NCBI GenBank assembly: GCA_027924585.1
Contig: BSBM01000076.1
Coordinates: 10,028,001-10,092,000 of the forward strand
Reading direction: 5' to 3'
Source of the DNA: Larix kaempferi
Taxonomy: Eukaryota > Streptophyta > Pinopsida > Pinales > Pinaceae
Length of the DNA stretch: 64,000 bases
Shown: positions 30,671 through 42,176 of the stretch, one piece after another
Layout: every line of letters begins with the position of its first letter
How positions within the stretch are numbered: position 1 is the first letter of the stretch
The notes under the pieces: generated by a model
The model's database searches: none
Seen by the model: only the letters and a program-made list of their open reading frames with translations
What the model was told of the DNA's origin: nothing
Program-made: the position numbers and the translations under genes

Positions 30671-32110
30671 CTATGCTCTAAGAGACCTGAAAGTTTCAGA
30701 CAAAATATCTTGTGTATCTTTTTCCCCACAGGAGTTCATGACTCCATAATTGTTTAAATTTGCTATCTCCCCCACCGAAGCTCTAGCTAGAACTTTCTTT
30801 TGTCTTCCCCCGTTCTTCTTCATAATGGTCACATTTGGATTGGATGGGCTTGAAGACTCATGTTCCACGGAATCTTTAGAATATATCAAGAGTGGTTCCT
30901 GAATAAACCCACCCCTCGACATTTGTGGAGTTTTTCCAGGAATAGCTCTCAGATCTTACAGGGAGGCCTCTTGTACGAAACTCAGAGCCTCAAGGGCCAA
31001 AACTTCATCTCTAAGCACTTGAGAATTTGTGTCCATAACAGGATTATCTCGGATAGTATCAGTTAGGTTTGTAACCCCTCGACAACCAAAGCCACTGGCT
31101 GCGTACAAAGAGACCCATGAAAACCCTCATCTAGAGAGGAGGACACACCTTCATTTTGTAAGGTAGACAAAACTCTAAGCCCCGGTGCTTCTTAGTGAGC
31201 ATACTCAACCTCAACAATCCTAAATAACTCTGAGTCCGAAAGAGAATCAAAGAAATCCGGTAAGAGGGATTCTAACTTACTTGATAAGGAGATCGAAGCA
31301 GTTGTCGTAGTAGGCTTCTGAATATCACACCTGGAGTCAATAGAAGCCCCCGATTGTTGAAACAAATGTTTTGGGGCAAGGTCCAAACGTGTAGGATCTT
31401 CTTGCCTAGTCCTCGTCCCCAGCTTGGAAGAGCGAAATTCATGTTTCAATTGTCTGACTTCCTCGTAGACATGACAACGAAAAGGCATACGTTAGTAATC
31501 TAGTGGTTGACAGATGAGTTTGTCCCCCCACTGTATATTGATGACTTCCAAAAGCCCAATGTTTGCATCCATCTCCGCAAGCACCCAAGTTGTGTGTTTA
31601 TCTTCAAAATAAAGGGATTTATCATCAAAGAAAATAAAAAGACCAACTCTATTTGCGATTGCCTAAAATATTTCACGAGACCACAGTTCCAGTGGAAAAC
31701 CCTTGAGAAGCATCCAATAATGATTCCTCTGGAACTGTTCCGTAAGAGGATTGAAGTTTGAATGCCACTTTTTGAGGCATAATGAACCTTTCCCAACCAC
31801 CCAGAGTTTCACCATAATACGAGAGGCGTGCTCTTCATCAAGAAAGTGGAAAACTATCCATTTGTTTACCAACAGGTGAACACACAGACAATAGTTAATG
31901 ATAGGTTTCTAGTGGTCTGTGACCCACGACATCAGGGCGTTCCGACTCAAATTTGTGAAACATACTTTCCCAACAATTGCCCTTGTTGATCAACTAACAA
32001 CTCTATCAACCTCTACATCCTTTCCCAGAGTCATGTTTATATCTCTCGACCTGAGCTTCAAAGCTTTGAGAGACCGATGATGATGAGCCACCACACCCCA
32101 ACTTCGAGAG
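30671..32110 (-). pseudogene. ORF1 of the LINE (DUF4283-like RNA-binding protein)
   Basis: Read on the minus strand: RAIVGKVCFTNLSRNALMSWV, LVNKWIVFHFLDEEHASRIM, LKKWHSNFNPLTEQ, YWMLLKGFPLELWS. These follow the plan of the DUF4283 domain of plant L1 ORF1 proteins (loop, W-x-x-F-x-F, LK-W-x-P, LPGLPLELW). ORF1 binds element RNA. After several stops the frame continues with polar, acidic sequence (31488-31192) and a Ser/Lys-rich tail ending at 30671, just before ORF2. No zinc knuckle is visible. Several frameshifts. Confidence 0.75.
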
Positions 32111-32559
32111 AGTCCTCCCCTGCTACAACGAAATGCCAACAGTTCAGGGTCTACTGGACTTCCAGAATAATCCGAGTCCCCACCAGCTAGTGAAGTATTA
32201 TCGTGAGCACAAAAGAGTGGGTCAAGGGAACCCTGATATACCGCACACGGTTCCTTAGCAGGTCCCTCAATCCCTCCAAACCACTAACTCTGCAATACGA
32301 TCATAATGACCTGACCTCTGTCACTTCACATGATAACCATGCAAAAAACAAAGGAAAAAAACCGCGTAGGGACCCACTTCCTCTGACAATATGCACAGTA
32401 ATCCAATAAAAAGACCACTAGAGGAAACAACTCAAGCTAGTGTAACATACGTTGAGCCTCACCACACCAACCGCTTCTGTAACTATAGAGAGCAAAACCC
32501 TAGCATACCAAAACCCTAGCATCGCCATTCTTCCCACTAGAGGATCCCCAATGATTTAG

Positions 32560-34696
32560 TGCTTGAACGAATATACAATTACCTTTTTTTCTTTGCACAA
32601 TTATATATTGTTTAATCATATATGAGTTCAATATTCATAGCTTTATACATTGAACATTTGAATTGGTAAAAAATATCACTGTCATCGCAAAACTCATCGC
32701 AAAACTGATGATTGTTGATCCGAGTTACCTCGTGATCAAATTTTACAATTCATATTTTTCGTTATTAGTTTACATTTTATTTATGATCATTCCAAACGTT
32801 AGATGAGCTTTTTCCCATGAGTATGTTTGGTTTTGGGTTGACCTTGTATCTTTAGAGGAGTAATATTTTGTGGCTTGTTATACGGGTAATATCCAAACTT
32901 GTAATCAACTCCAGTTTGGTTAAATTATAACATGAAAATTAAATTAGTAACATGCCATCAATGCAATATTTTTATGCTGAGGTGAGAGTTAAGGTGGTTA
33001 AATTTCCTAACTTTAAATGATGTATTGAGAGATATTGCAACATCATGAATATGGTGCCCATCAATGTAATGTTTTCATGTTGAGGTGAGGGTTTCAGTGG
33101 TTAAACCTATGCCCCCCCCCTCGCTCCTGCTCTCGAAACTCACTTCCAAAACTCTTCTAGTTTGGGGAGTGCGCTCCCGAGGCACTCCCTTCCTCTCCTT
33201 TACTAAAAGCTCCTATACTAGGTTGATCATTTGATGACAATGTTATGGTACCTCCATTCTTTGCCAAGCGCCTATAAGAGCTGTTATGATTGTTCATTTG
33301 ATGACAATGTAATAAGTTATAACTACTAGATGAGTGAGGTTATATGGTTTAACCATGTTTTCTATAGCTAATTCAACATTCTACACGTTTTTAAGATATA
33401 AATTCATCAAGATATATTCAAATATATACTATATAAAAACGCTAGCGAAACGTCCTTGAAACATGAGCTTTTAAAATTTTCGCTTTTCGCACCCGCTCCC
33501 AACAACATAGGGTTAAACTACCATAAATTTGATAATGTATTGAGAGTTGTGGCAACATCATTAATATATATCTATATGAATGATTTTTATTATTTTCTCT
33601 ATTTATATATAACATATTGTGATATGTATACAACTATGTGATATCATATATGGTATCAAAGTAAGTACTTGTGCTCTAACGTGTAAAAATTGTGCAGATC
33701 CACAGTTTGTGAATATGAAAACGAAGAATCAAAGACTAAAAAAATGACTGAAATCCAATTGAGCAAGAAAACCCTATACACAAAAAATATGTTAGGCTAG
33801 TCAAGGGAAAATGGTTGTGGCAAATGAGATTTTGGTTGATGAGATATGAACATGGAAAATGCACTTTACAAGCGTTTGTTAATTAAAAGCTTATACAAGT
33901 TTTTAAAAATTAGTTGAATCTCTTGAAGACGAACTTATGAAACATTGGAAAGATAAAAGATAAAAAAAAATAAAAAACGTTAAATGAAGGGAGGGAAAAC
34001 AATTGAAGGAGAAAGCCAACAATGAAACTCTATAGCTGGCCAACATGGGTGAGGTGTGAATAGGAATCCTAAGACCCCAAATCAGTTGGTAGGTGCAAAG
34101 GGCAGTGGTGGAACCTGAGGAATACAACAATGAACCCACATGAAGTTGTAACCAAATTGTGAAGAAGAAAGTTTTGATTCACAAGTTGTAACAAGCAGAC
34201 CAATCCAATGTGGAAGTCAAGCTGTGAAGAATCAGAACAACCAACAAAGAGGTTTGTAGAAACCCGTCAGCAATAGCTATTATTTTTCCAGCTACAAGCA
34301 GAAGAAAATAGAGAAATTGCAGTATGGATAAGAGAGTCCAACACCTATTTTCTTCATTAGAATAAAAAGTGAGCCCTATAGAGGGAGCAGGGGCAATGGT
34401 TTTCATGTTTAAGGCCATGAATTAAATAGGGAGAGAAGAACAGGGGCTAGGGGTTTTCATGTCTGAGTAAGAGCAGGAGCTAAATAGGTGGAGAGGTATT
34501 TATGTCTTAGAAACAATTTCCAAGTAAAAAAATCTTGAATGTGTTGGGAGTTAGTTTTCATGCATTAGGAGTCATGTGATATTGATATTATCTAACTTTA
34601 GTTTTTATGCGTTAGGAGTTGTGATAGTGGTAGTATTAAAGATATGAAGTTATGCATGTGGAAAAAGGAAAAGAGGAAAATAGAAGAATGAATAGG
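32560..34696. other. No recognisable gene; short diverged repeats
   Basis: AT-rich. CATCAATG(C/T)AAT...TG(C/T)TGAGGTGAG(A/G)GTT...GTGGTTAAA recurs at 32956 and 33060 (period ~104), and part of the unit (AATG(A/T)TGTATTGAGAG-T...GCAACATCAT) again at 33010 and 33530. There is a C-run at 33112-33120 and otherwise nothing. Confidence 0.5.
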
Positions 34697-35137
34697 CAAG
34701 AGAATATGCCAAGTTGCGAGGAATCTTATCAAAATTAGTATATTGGGGAAGAGTCCAAAGTGTTTTGGGTTGTGTACCTATGTAGTGGTAACTTCAATTA
34801 ATGTATATGGTGTGTTAAGGTTTCTTTATCATTTTTTTATTGTTAAATTATAACATGTCAATAACGTGGTAATATTTTCTTTGAGAATCGAGGAATGTAC
34901 ATTTAGAGTTTGTTGAAGAGAATATTCCAAGTTGCAAGGACTCTTATCAAAATAAATATATTGGGAGAAGAGTCCAAAGTGTTTTGGGTTGTGTACATAT
35001 GTAGTGGTAACTTCAATTATTGTATATGGTGTATTAAGGTTTCTTTATCATTTTGTTTTATTGTTAAATTATAACATGGCAATAATGTGGTGATACTTTC
35101 TTTGAGAATTAAGGAATCTACACTTAGAGTTTGTTGC
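34697..35137 (+). repeat. Tandem duplication, 218-bp unit, two copies
   Basis: AGAGAATAT(G/T)CCAAGTTGC at 34699 and 34917 begin two copies that stay aligned through GAAGAGTCCAAAGTGTTTTGGGTTGTGTAC, AGTGGTAACTTCAATTA and AATTATAACATG to TTTAGAGTTTGTTG. About 90-95% identical by eye. Confidence 0.88.
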
Positions 35138-35213
35138 CATTTTTTCTTTGTGTGCCATTGATGTGGAGAATATAGTTTATGTGACTCTTGTGAGCTTCGT
35201 TGGATGTGTTACT

Positions 35214-36403
35214 TGTAAATTTTTCATTGCTATTACCCCGCCCGGTTTCAAGTTTTAATTCTCTTTGTTTAATACCCAACTCAATGAACATGACAACTGC
35301 AAATGAATTGTTTTCTCATAAACAATTAGTACTGGAATCACTAGGAGAATTTTACAAACTTAAGTGCGCAAAAATAAACTCAACCACACAAAAAATCTGA
35401 CTCAATAATTTTTGGCCAACTAGCCAAAGAAAAACCCCTTTAGGGGAAAATGTGTGTGAGAGGTGATATTTTTATTTCTTCTTCAAGAAAGGAAATGTAC
35501 AACATAATATAGAAATAAGTACAACTTATCTCAGTCATTAGAAGTCCAATTTCAGCCTCAAAATTAATGTTGTAGCTGCATTGATTTTAGTGCCGTGACA
35601 GTCTCGAAATTTGTGCAATACTCAGACTTGCTCAAACTACTTCCCACAATCATTCATCCCCTCGAATTTTTTGCTAGATAGAGACTTCACCACCGGTAAG
35701 AGTGCCCATTGAAATTGTTGCTGTGCACCTCGAATTTTGTGCCGAGGAAAGTCTAGAAATTCATGCCCAAATAGTGCAAACAACAATGTATGGATGCCTA
35801 TACGGACTGCAATTAATATGCAGTCTACTACCTAGAAAATCACACCCAGGTTTCTCCGCAAACTTTGTGCACCATCTCGATTTTCGAGCCACAAAAACTC
35901 AACTGTAAAGACCTCGAATTTCATGCCAATCAAGTGGAAATTCATGTCCTCATACTCTGCTGTACAATCTTGGAATTCACGCTGGGTTATCCACCTTGGA
36001 ATTCATGCCTGCAATCTTTTCTCTCAAGCTTGACCTCTCTTCTTCTCAAGGTAAGTCAACGTTCTCCAAAGCTCATGAAAAAAATAAATGGAATGTGCCT
36101 CTTTGATTTGCCTTTCCTTTTTGTGTTTCTCATGGGGGCAATTGAAAGGTCACCAAATCCAAGGGCCCATATTGGCTTTGGTGATCTAAGATCAATGAAT
36201 GAGAATAAATGCACTTTTTTCTCTCCATAAAAATATTCTCTCTCAACCACCACTTAAATTTATCAAAAAGTCACTTTAATCTCTATAGTGAATTAAAATC
36301 TCATCTCAAGCAATTAATGCAAGGGTCATGTCACTTTCCCCCCTTTTAGTGACTTAGGCACAAAGTCACCAGAGGAACACTTTTCTAGGTACAAAAATCA
36401 ACA
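35214..36403 (-). repeat. 3' LTR of element 3
   Basis: 1190 bp. Contains the CCCTTTAGGGGAAAA remnant of the shared LTR box and, at 35575-36020, about ten copies of a short AATT(C/T)(G/A)TGCC motif. Confidence 0.93.
35575..36020 (-). repeat. Interspersed short motif TCGAATTTCGTGCC in element 3 LTR
   Basis: Variants such as TCGAAATTTGTGC, TCGAATTTTGTGCC, AGAAATTCATGCC, TCGATTTTCGAGCC, TCGAATTTCATGCC, TGGAAATTCATGTC and TGGAATTCATGCC occur every 25-60 bp. The other LTR has the same series at 41130-41565, often with the G of CGTGC kept. Palindromic GAATTC core. Confidence 0.6.
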
Positions 36404-37498
36404 CTTCCTCTTACCGAGGAAGGTGTTCTGCACCACTCCCAACTTGTACCTAAAGAAGACAAACTTGCGCCTCCCTAAGGATTTTTTCAGAATGTCTTCC
36501 ACTTGCTCATTAGTGGAAATGTACTGCAACTCCACAACTCCTCTCTGAACATAGTCATGGATGAAGTGGTACCTGATCTCTATGTGCTTTGACCTATCAT
36601 GGAATACTGGATTATCAGAGAGTTGGATGCAACTCTGATTGTCACAATAAATAACCATAGGCCTTATCTCCTTACCAAATAAATCCACCAACTTGCGAAG
36701 TCACAAGGCGTCACAACTAGCCTGGTTGGATGCCATGTACTCAACCTCTACAAAATTCAAATCAACGGACTTTTTCTTCTGACTGAACCATGACACTGCC
36801 GCCGAGCCCAAACTGAAACAACAAGAAGTGCTCTTTCAGTTCATCACACTACCTGTCCAATATGAATCTGTGAAGCAAATCAAACTAACACCATCTGTCC
36901 TCCTATAGTCCATACCATAATCTACTATCCCAAAAAGATATATCAACACCTGTTTCATGACTACCCGATGCACTCTCTCAGGCTCCACCATAAACTGATC
37001 GAGAGTGTTCATTGCGAAACATAGATCTAGCGTGGTGTTGACCAGATACATCAATGAATCAATGAGCTGATGATATAAGGTAGGATACACCAACTCTCCC
37101 TCAGAAGCATGAAGTTTCTTCCAATTGGTGATCATTGGTGTGGCCATCGACCTACAATCCTCCATCCCGAATCTCCTCAGAATATCAATTGTATACTTCC
37201 CCTTCCCTAGGAAAATATGTCTAGGCTTCTGCCAAACCTTCAATCCCAGAAAATAATGCATGAACCTAGTGTATGTCATCTCATACTTTGAAGCAAGATC
37301 TCTCTTGAAAGCTGTAATGAGCCTCTCCTCACTTGTAATGAACAATTCATCCACATATAGCAAAAGAATGAGTGGATCATCACCAACTGCAGTGTAGTAA
37401 AGGTTCAGATTTGCCTTACTCTTATGAAATCCCATCGACAAAAAGTAAGAATCTATCATGGAGTACCAAGCTCTAGGAGCTTGCTTCAACCCATACAA
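36398..37498 (-). pseudogene. Reverse transcriptase (C-terminal part) and RNase H of element 3
   Basis: RT frame 37498-36836: MYGLKQAPRAWYSMIDSYFLSMGFHKSKA, LILLLYVDELFIT, RFMHYFLGLKVWQ, HIFLGKGKYTIDILRRFGMEDC, SLMYLVNTTLDLCFAMNTLDQFM. The catalytic motif is YVDE, so the second Asp is lost. RNase H follows in another frame (CDNQSCIQLSDNPVFHDRSKHIEIRYHFIHDYVQRG, NEQVEDILKKSLGRRKF) and ends KRKC with its TGA at 36398-36400, inside the first bases of the 3' LTR. Thus the polypurine tract is also coding sequence. Stops and a frameshift lie between 36836 and 36691. Confidence 0.92.
36404..36416 (-). promoter_or_regulatory. Polypurine tract of element 3
   Basis: On the minus strand CGGTAAGAGGAAG abuts the LTR. 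It is at the same time the codons for the last residues of the RNase H frame. Confidence 0.75.
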
Positions 37499-38068
37499 GG
37501 ATTTCTTCAGCCTGCAAACATGAGACTCTCTCCCATGAATCTAAAAAAACTCTAGATGCTCAACATACACCTCCTCTTGTAGAAGTCCATTGAGAAATGC
37601 GATCTTCACATCCATCTGGTGGATCTTCCAACCCATCTCTGCTACAATGGAGATCACTGCTCTAATCGAAGTGTAATGAGCAACGGATTCAAAGGTCTTG
37701 TCATAATCAAATCCATCTACATGTGAGAACCCCTACACTACAAACCAAGCTTTGTACTTCTGCACATTGCCATCTGTAGCATGCTTGATCTTGTAAAGGC
37801 ATAGAGAAGTCACTACTGACTTCTCCTTCGGTCTCGATACAATCTCCCAATCATCATTCTTCATGATGGAATGGTGCTCTTCCATCATGGCATCTCTCCA
37901 CACGTGATGTTGGGATGCCTCCTCAAAAGTGGAAGACTCTGAATCATGAAGACTAGCAACCAATGCCATGCCATACATGTATGTCATCCTAATCTCTTGT
38001 ACAGGTCTCCTGGGTTCTCCAACTAAATTTGCTTCCTTCAGGGTGTCTCTAAGCCACTTGGGCTTCAT
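37499..38068 (-). pseudogene. Reverse transcriptase, N-terminal part, of element 3
   Basis: The frame 38068-37733 has WRDAMMEEHHSIMKNDDWEIVSRPKEKSVVTS and KIKHATDGNVQKYKAWFV. Beyond a stop the reading goes on as GFSHVDGFDYDKTF, HYTSIRAVISI, HQMDVKIAFLNGLLQEEVYVE, followed by a further stop and LKKSLYGLKQAPRAWY. Frame is kept but stops interrupt it, consistent with slow decay by point mutation. Confidence 0.88.
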
Positions 38069-38086
38069 CTTCCCTGAAGGCTCCTC

Positions 38087-39322
38087 TCATACTGGTGTAT
38101 CATCCTCTGAAGACTGAGTCTTGGGAATAGAACCGCCTATAGCTGGTGATCCAGAAACCCATGAACTAGAAGCTGGTGACTCATGTGAATTAGAAGCTGG
38201 AATCGGTGAACCTATAACCCTAGAACCTGAACATGTACCAGGTGAACCTGTAAATTGTGTCCTTGAACCTGAAGCACCTATAACTGGTGGACCATTCACC
38301 CTTTAAAACGATGACCCTACACTTTGTGAAGTTGGACTATGAATGATCACCTATGGCGTGGAAGCCTGCTGCTCCCCATGCTCTAACTCACGAGACTTTA
38401 TGAAGGCCCACTCCTCAAATCTCACCTCCCTCCTCACAACAAATTTCCTATGCAAGGGAAGATAAATGCAGAAGGCCTTCGCAGTCTCATCATAACCCAC
38501 AAAGATACCCTTCTCTGCACTGGGCTCCAACTTTGTCCTCTTCCCTGAAGGGACATGAGAGTAAGTCAGACAGCCAAAAATCCTGAAATGACCAACCTCA
38601 GGCCTCTTACCTATGAACATCTCCTCAGGGGTCTTACACCCTAAGGCTTGGTGAGGACTCTTGTTCTGAATGTAAACAACTGTGCTGCATGCCTTAGCCC
38701 AAAGAAAGAGTGGAAGACTCTGATCATGAAGCATAGATCTCGTTGCTCCCACAATGGACCTGTTCTTTCTCTACGCTACCCCATTCTGATCTGGAGTGTA
38801 TGGAACAGTCAACCGTCTCTTGATTCCCTCCTATGCACAAAACTCATTGAATGTATTGGAGGTATAGTCACCCCCATTATTTGATCTCAACACCCGAATC
38901 CTCCTCCTTGGTTGGTTCTCCATAAGAGCTTTGAACTCTTGGAACCTCTGCAAGACTTCTTCCGACTTCTTTCTCTTCAAAACGTAGATCCAGGTCTTCC
39001 TGGAGTAGTCATCAATAAATGAAACATAGTACTAAAAACTAGTCAATGAAACAGAATACATAGGACCACATAAGTCAGAATGTATCAAGTCAAGTACTCC
39101 TGCTGATTTGCTGTCATTGCTTGGAAAAGCAGTCTTGGTGTACTTTCCCAAAGCACACCCCTTGCATACATCACTGTGCTCTGTGATGAACTCAGGAAAA
39201 CCAGTTACCATATCTTTCAACATCCGCAAAGCTAGATGATGCAAGTGAGCCATCCTCCTATGCAATAACTTGCATATATCACTGCTATTGTTGTGTGCCA
39301 AGGCATGTAAAGGATGAAACAA
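38087..39322 (-). pseudogene. Integrase of element 3
   Basis: HHCC region: LLHRRMAHLHHL ... CKGCALGKYTK. Core: LIHSDLCGPM keeps the first Asp. The second block reads RSNNGGDYTS, with Asn for the catalytic Asp. In the third block NGVA is followed by a stop in place of the catalytic Glu. C-terminal landmarks PLFLWAKACSTVVYIQNKSPHQALG, KTPEEMFIGKRPEVGHFRIFGC and GIFVGYDETAKAF are well preserved (38752-38351). After it comes a Gly/Ser/Pro-rich linker (38299-38087: ASGSR, TGSPGTCSGS, SGSPAIGGS). Two of three catalytic residues are gone, so it cannot act. Confidence 0.93.
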
Positions 39323-39770
39323 GAGCTTGTATAGTTTCCCACATCTGACTCCAATAGAAAAAGAAGCAAATGGCCATGATGCCTTGGGAAAAACGTGAAC
39401 ATGCCCATCAACAAATTACACCCCAAGTCCCCTATCCTCGATCGTGGAAACTGAAACCAAGTTCTTCTTCAGCCCAGGGACATACAAGACATACCACAAA
39501 GTCATAGGCTCCATGGACTCCCTATGAGAAGTGATGGTCCCTCACCCAACTGCTCTGAAAACTATGTCATCTCCCAACACCACCTCCAAATCTAATCTTG
39601 TTTGTGTAAACTATGAGAACATATCCTGCACACCTATCATATGATTCGAAGCTCCACTATCAATGTACCAGGTGCATGTGGTGGTGGAAGCACTCAAGGA
39701 ATGACCAACCAACAATGAGTACTCTCTCTCATCCTCCATATCTGCACTGGTAATAGATTCTCTCTTTGAA
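39323..39770 (-). pseudogene. Protease region of element 3
   Basis: Minus-strand reading YIDSGASNHMIG near 39670-39640 is the aspartic-protease active site, followed by LEVVLGDDIVFRAVG, LWYVLYVPGLKKNLVSVS and the GLGV-FVDGHVHVFP block. Several stops interrupt. The Asp-Ser-Gly triad itself is intact. Confidence 0.82.
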
Positions 39771-39779
39771 TGACCATCA

Positions 39780-40648
39780 CAAAGAGAAAACTCTCTCTCA
39801 AATCTAGCTGCATATGCATCTATCTACGCCGAAGCTGTTGTCCACTTCTTCTTCTTCTTCTTCTTTTTGTCCGGGAACTGTCCAACATAGTGCCCAAACC
39901 CTTGACAAGCAAAGCAATTGACTTTGCTCAAATCTTTCTTTTTCCCACCCTGCTGCTTAGTCCCACCCTGCTTTGGACCCTTCTTATACTTCTACCTCTT
40001 CCCCTTTGTTGACAAAGCAACATTCTCTTCACCATCCCTGCAATTTGATGAGCTACCCTGTACATATCCTCTTCGGGTCTCCTCTTGAACAAAGTCACCC
40101 CAAAGATGATCCCAAGAAGGCATGTTTTCTCTAGCAACAATGGCCTCCACAAATACAATGCATGGCTTGGCCACGTCATTCAAGGCTGTCCGCACTAGCT
40201 CACTGCCCTCAACCTTCTCTCCAATAGCTCCAAGCTCATCTCTTACATGTGTAATCCTAGTGAGGTAGGAAGTCACATTTTCAGATTTGGCCATCCTTAT
40301 GCTTTTCAACTTCTCTCTCAATACCATCTTTCGATTTTAGTTGGAAATCTGGTACAACTTGGTCAAGGCATCCCACATCTTATAGGCATGATCCTTACCA
40401 GACACATGAGGAATGGCATGGTCCTTCACCGCATCAAGTACTATCCTCTTAGCCTTGATATATTTCTTGTTAAATGATGCCAACGCTGCTGCATCTGTAG
40501 AAGCGGGTACCTGCACCATATTAGCTTGCATTCTATTCACTATATCCCACAACTCATTCTCCTACAAAATTAACACTATCCTTGCTTTCCAAGGAGTGAA
40601 GTTGGTTTACATGTCCAACCTGTCCTCTATCCTCAATCTAGTGGCCAT
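39780..40648 (-). pseudogene. gag of element 3
   Basis: The ATG at 40648 (MATRLRIEDRLD) starts a reading with the family block TNFTPWKARIVLIL-ENELW, then KKYIKAKRIVLDAVKDHAIPHVSGKDHAYKMWDALTKLYQ, LREKLKSIRM, VTSYLTRITHVRDEL, LVRTALNDVAKP and WDHLWGDFVQEETRR. The nucleocapsid knuckle reads CFACQGFGHYVGQF, so its last Cys is now Phe. A run of Lys (about nine) follows. Stops after LD, before KYKKG and near EN show that the gene is dead. Confidence 0.88.
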
Positions 40649-40754
40649 CTCACTAAAAAATGCAAAGTCCAAAAAAATATGCCTGATGAACAAAAGTGTC
40701 TCTATCAAGTCTGAAAATCACAACTTTGTAATTCTGCCCTTCTTCTTTGACCAA

Positions 40755-40766
40755 ACTCTGATACCA
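40755..40766 (-). promoter_or_regulatory. Primer-binding site of element 3
   Basis: AACTCTGATACCA on the plus strand next to the LTR is the reverse complement of TGGTATCAGAGTT, the Met-tRNA-complementary site with one variant base. Confidence 0.9.
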
Positions 40767-41956
40767 TGTAAATTTTTCACTGCTATTCCCTAGCCCGATT
40801 TCAAGTTTTACCTCTCATTGTTTAATTCCCAACCCAATGAACATGACAACTGCAAATGCATTGTTTTCTCATAACCAATTAGTGCTGGAAGCACTAGGAG
40901 AATTTAACAAACTTAAGTGAGTAGAAATAAACTCAACCACACAAAAAATCAGACTCAATAATTTTTGGCTAACAAGCCTAGGAAAAATCCCCCAAGGGGA
41001 AAACCCGTGAGAGAGATGTTATTTTTATTTCTTCTTCAAGAAAGGAAATGTACAACAAAATATATAAATAAGTACAACTTATCTTAGTCACTAGAAGTCC
41101 AATTTTAGCCTAAAAATTAATGCTGTAGATGCATCGATTTTAGTGCCATGATAGTCTTGAAATTCGTGCAATACTCAAACTTGCTCAAATTGCTTCCCAC
41201 AGTCATTCAACCCCTTAAATTTCATGCTAGACAGAGAATTCACCATCGATAAGAGTACCCACTGAAACAACTACTGTGTATCTCGATTTTTGTGCCCAGG
41301 AAAGTCTAGAAATTCGTGCCCAAACATTCCAAACAACACTGTACATATGCCTATACCGACTGCAATAAATATGAAGCCTACTACCTATAAAATCATGCCT
41401 AGGTTTCTCCTCAAACTCTGTGCACCATCTCGATTTTGGAGCCACAAAAACTCAGCTGTAACAAGCTCGAACTTCGTGCAAGTCAAGTGGAAATTCGTGG
41501 CCTCAAACTCTGCTGTACAAACTTGGAATTCGTGTTGGGTTATCCAGCTTGGAATTCATGCCTACAATCTTCTCTCTCAAGCTCGACCTCTCTTCTTCTC
41601 AAGGTAAGTTGAATTTCTCCAAAGCTCATGGAAAAATTGAATGGAATGTGCCTCTTTGGTTTTCCTTGCCTTATTTTGTTTCTCACGGGGGCAGCTGAAA
41701 GGCCACCAAATCCAAGGGCCCACATTGGCTTTGGTGATCTAAGATCAATGGATGAGATTAAATGCACTTTTATCTCTCCATAAAAATATTTTCTCTCAAT
41801 CACCACTTAAATTGATCAAAAAATTACTTTAATCTCTAAAGTGAATTAAAAGCTAATCTCAAGCAATTAATGCAAGGGTCATGTCACTTTTCCGCCTTTT
41901 AGTGACTTAGGCACAAAGTCACTAGGGGAACACTTTCCTAGGTACAAAAATCAACA
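40767..41956 (-). repeat. 5' LTR of element 3
   Basis: 1190 bp, same length as its partner although many substitutions and compensating indels separate them. Contains CCCCCAAGGGGAAAACC, the shared LTR box. Confidence 0.93.
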
Positions 41957-42176
41957 TTACTTGCTTTGTGAGTTTTGAGAGTTGTTAGAATATTGGTCAA
42001 TACTGAGAAGGGGGTGAATCAATATTGATAACGTTTTACCATTTGAACCACTTATTAAACTTTAATTAAAACATGGAAACAACAAGATACACAAGAACAC
42101 AGATTTTTATCATGGAATCCCAATTGGGAAAGCCACCAACTCTTTCTATACTGCAAAATTATATTTACAATAAGTT

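Larger units (their letters stand above)
26593..32150 (-). mobile_element. L1-type LINE, near full length, decayed (about 5.6 kb)
   Basis: On the minus strand a complete L1-like order can be followed: ORF1 with a DUF4283-like domain (from about 32110), ORF2 with AP-endonuclease (from 30647), reverse transcriptase (29440-28090), a CCHC-type zinc finger (about 27420-27330) and RNase H (26803-26593). Every part is broken by stops and frameshifts. No poly(A) tail or target duplication is seen, so the ends are approximate. The 5' end may extend to about 32540, where CAAAACCCTAGCAT words lie. Confidence 0.85.
35214..41956 (-). mobile_element. Ty1/Copia LTR retrotransposon, element 3 (6.74 kb, dead)
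   Basis: Two LTRs of exactly 1190 bp each (TGTAAATTTTTC...ATCAACA on the plus strand) with a perfect 5-bp target duplication TTACT (35209-35213 and 41957-41961). Minus-strand order is 5' LTR, primer-binding site, gag, protease, integrase, RT, RNase H, 3' LTR. It belongs to a different Copia lineage from elements 1 and 2: longer LTRs, no 3' non-coding region, a Gly-Ser-Pro-rich linker after integrase. Catalytic residues of integrase and RT are substituted and stops are frequent. The LTRs are visibly more diverged than those of element 2. Confidence 0.95.

Noticed and set aside
38121-38306. Plus-strand frame rich in Glu-Pro opposite the element 3 integrase linker
   Set aside because: Complement of the Gly-Ser-Pro-rich linker coding sequence.
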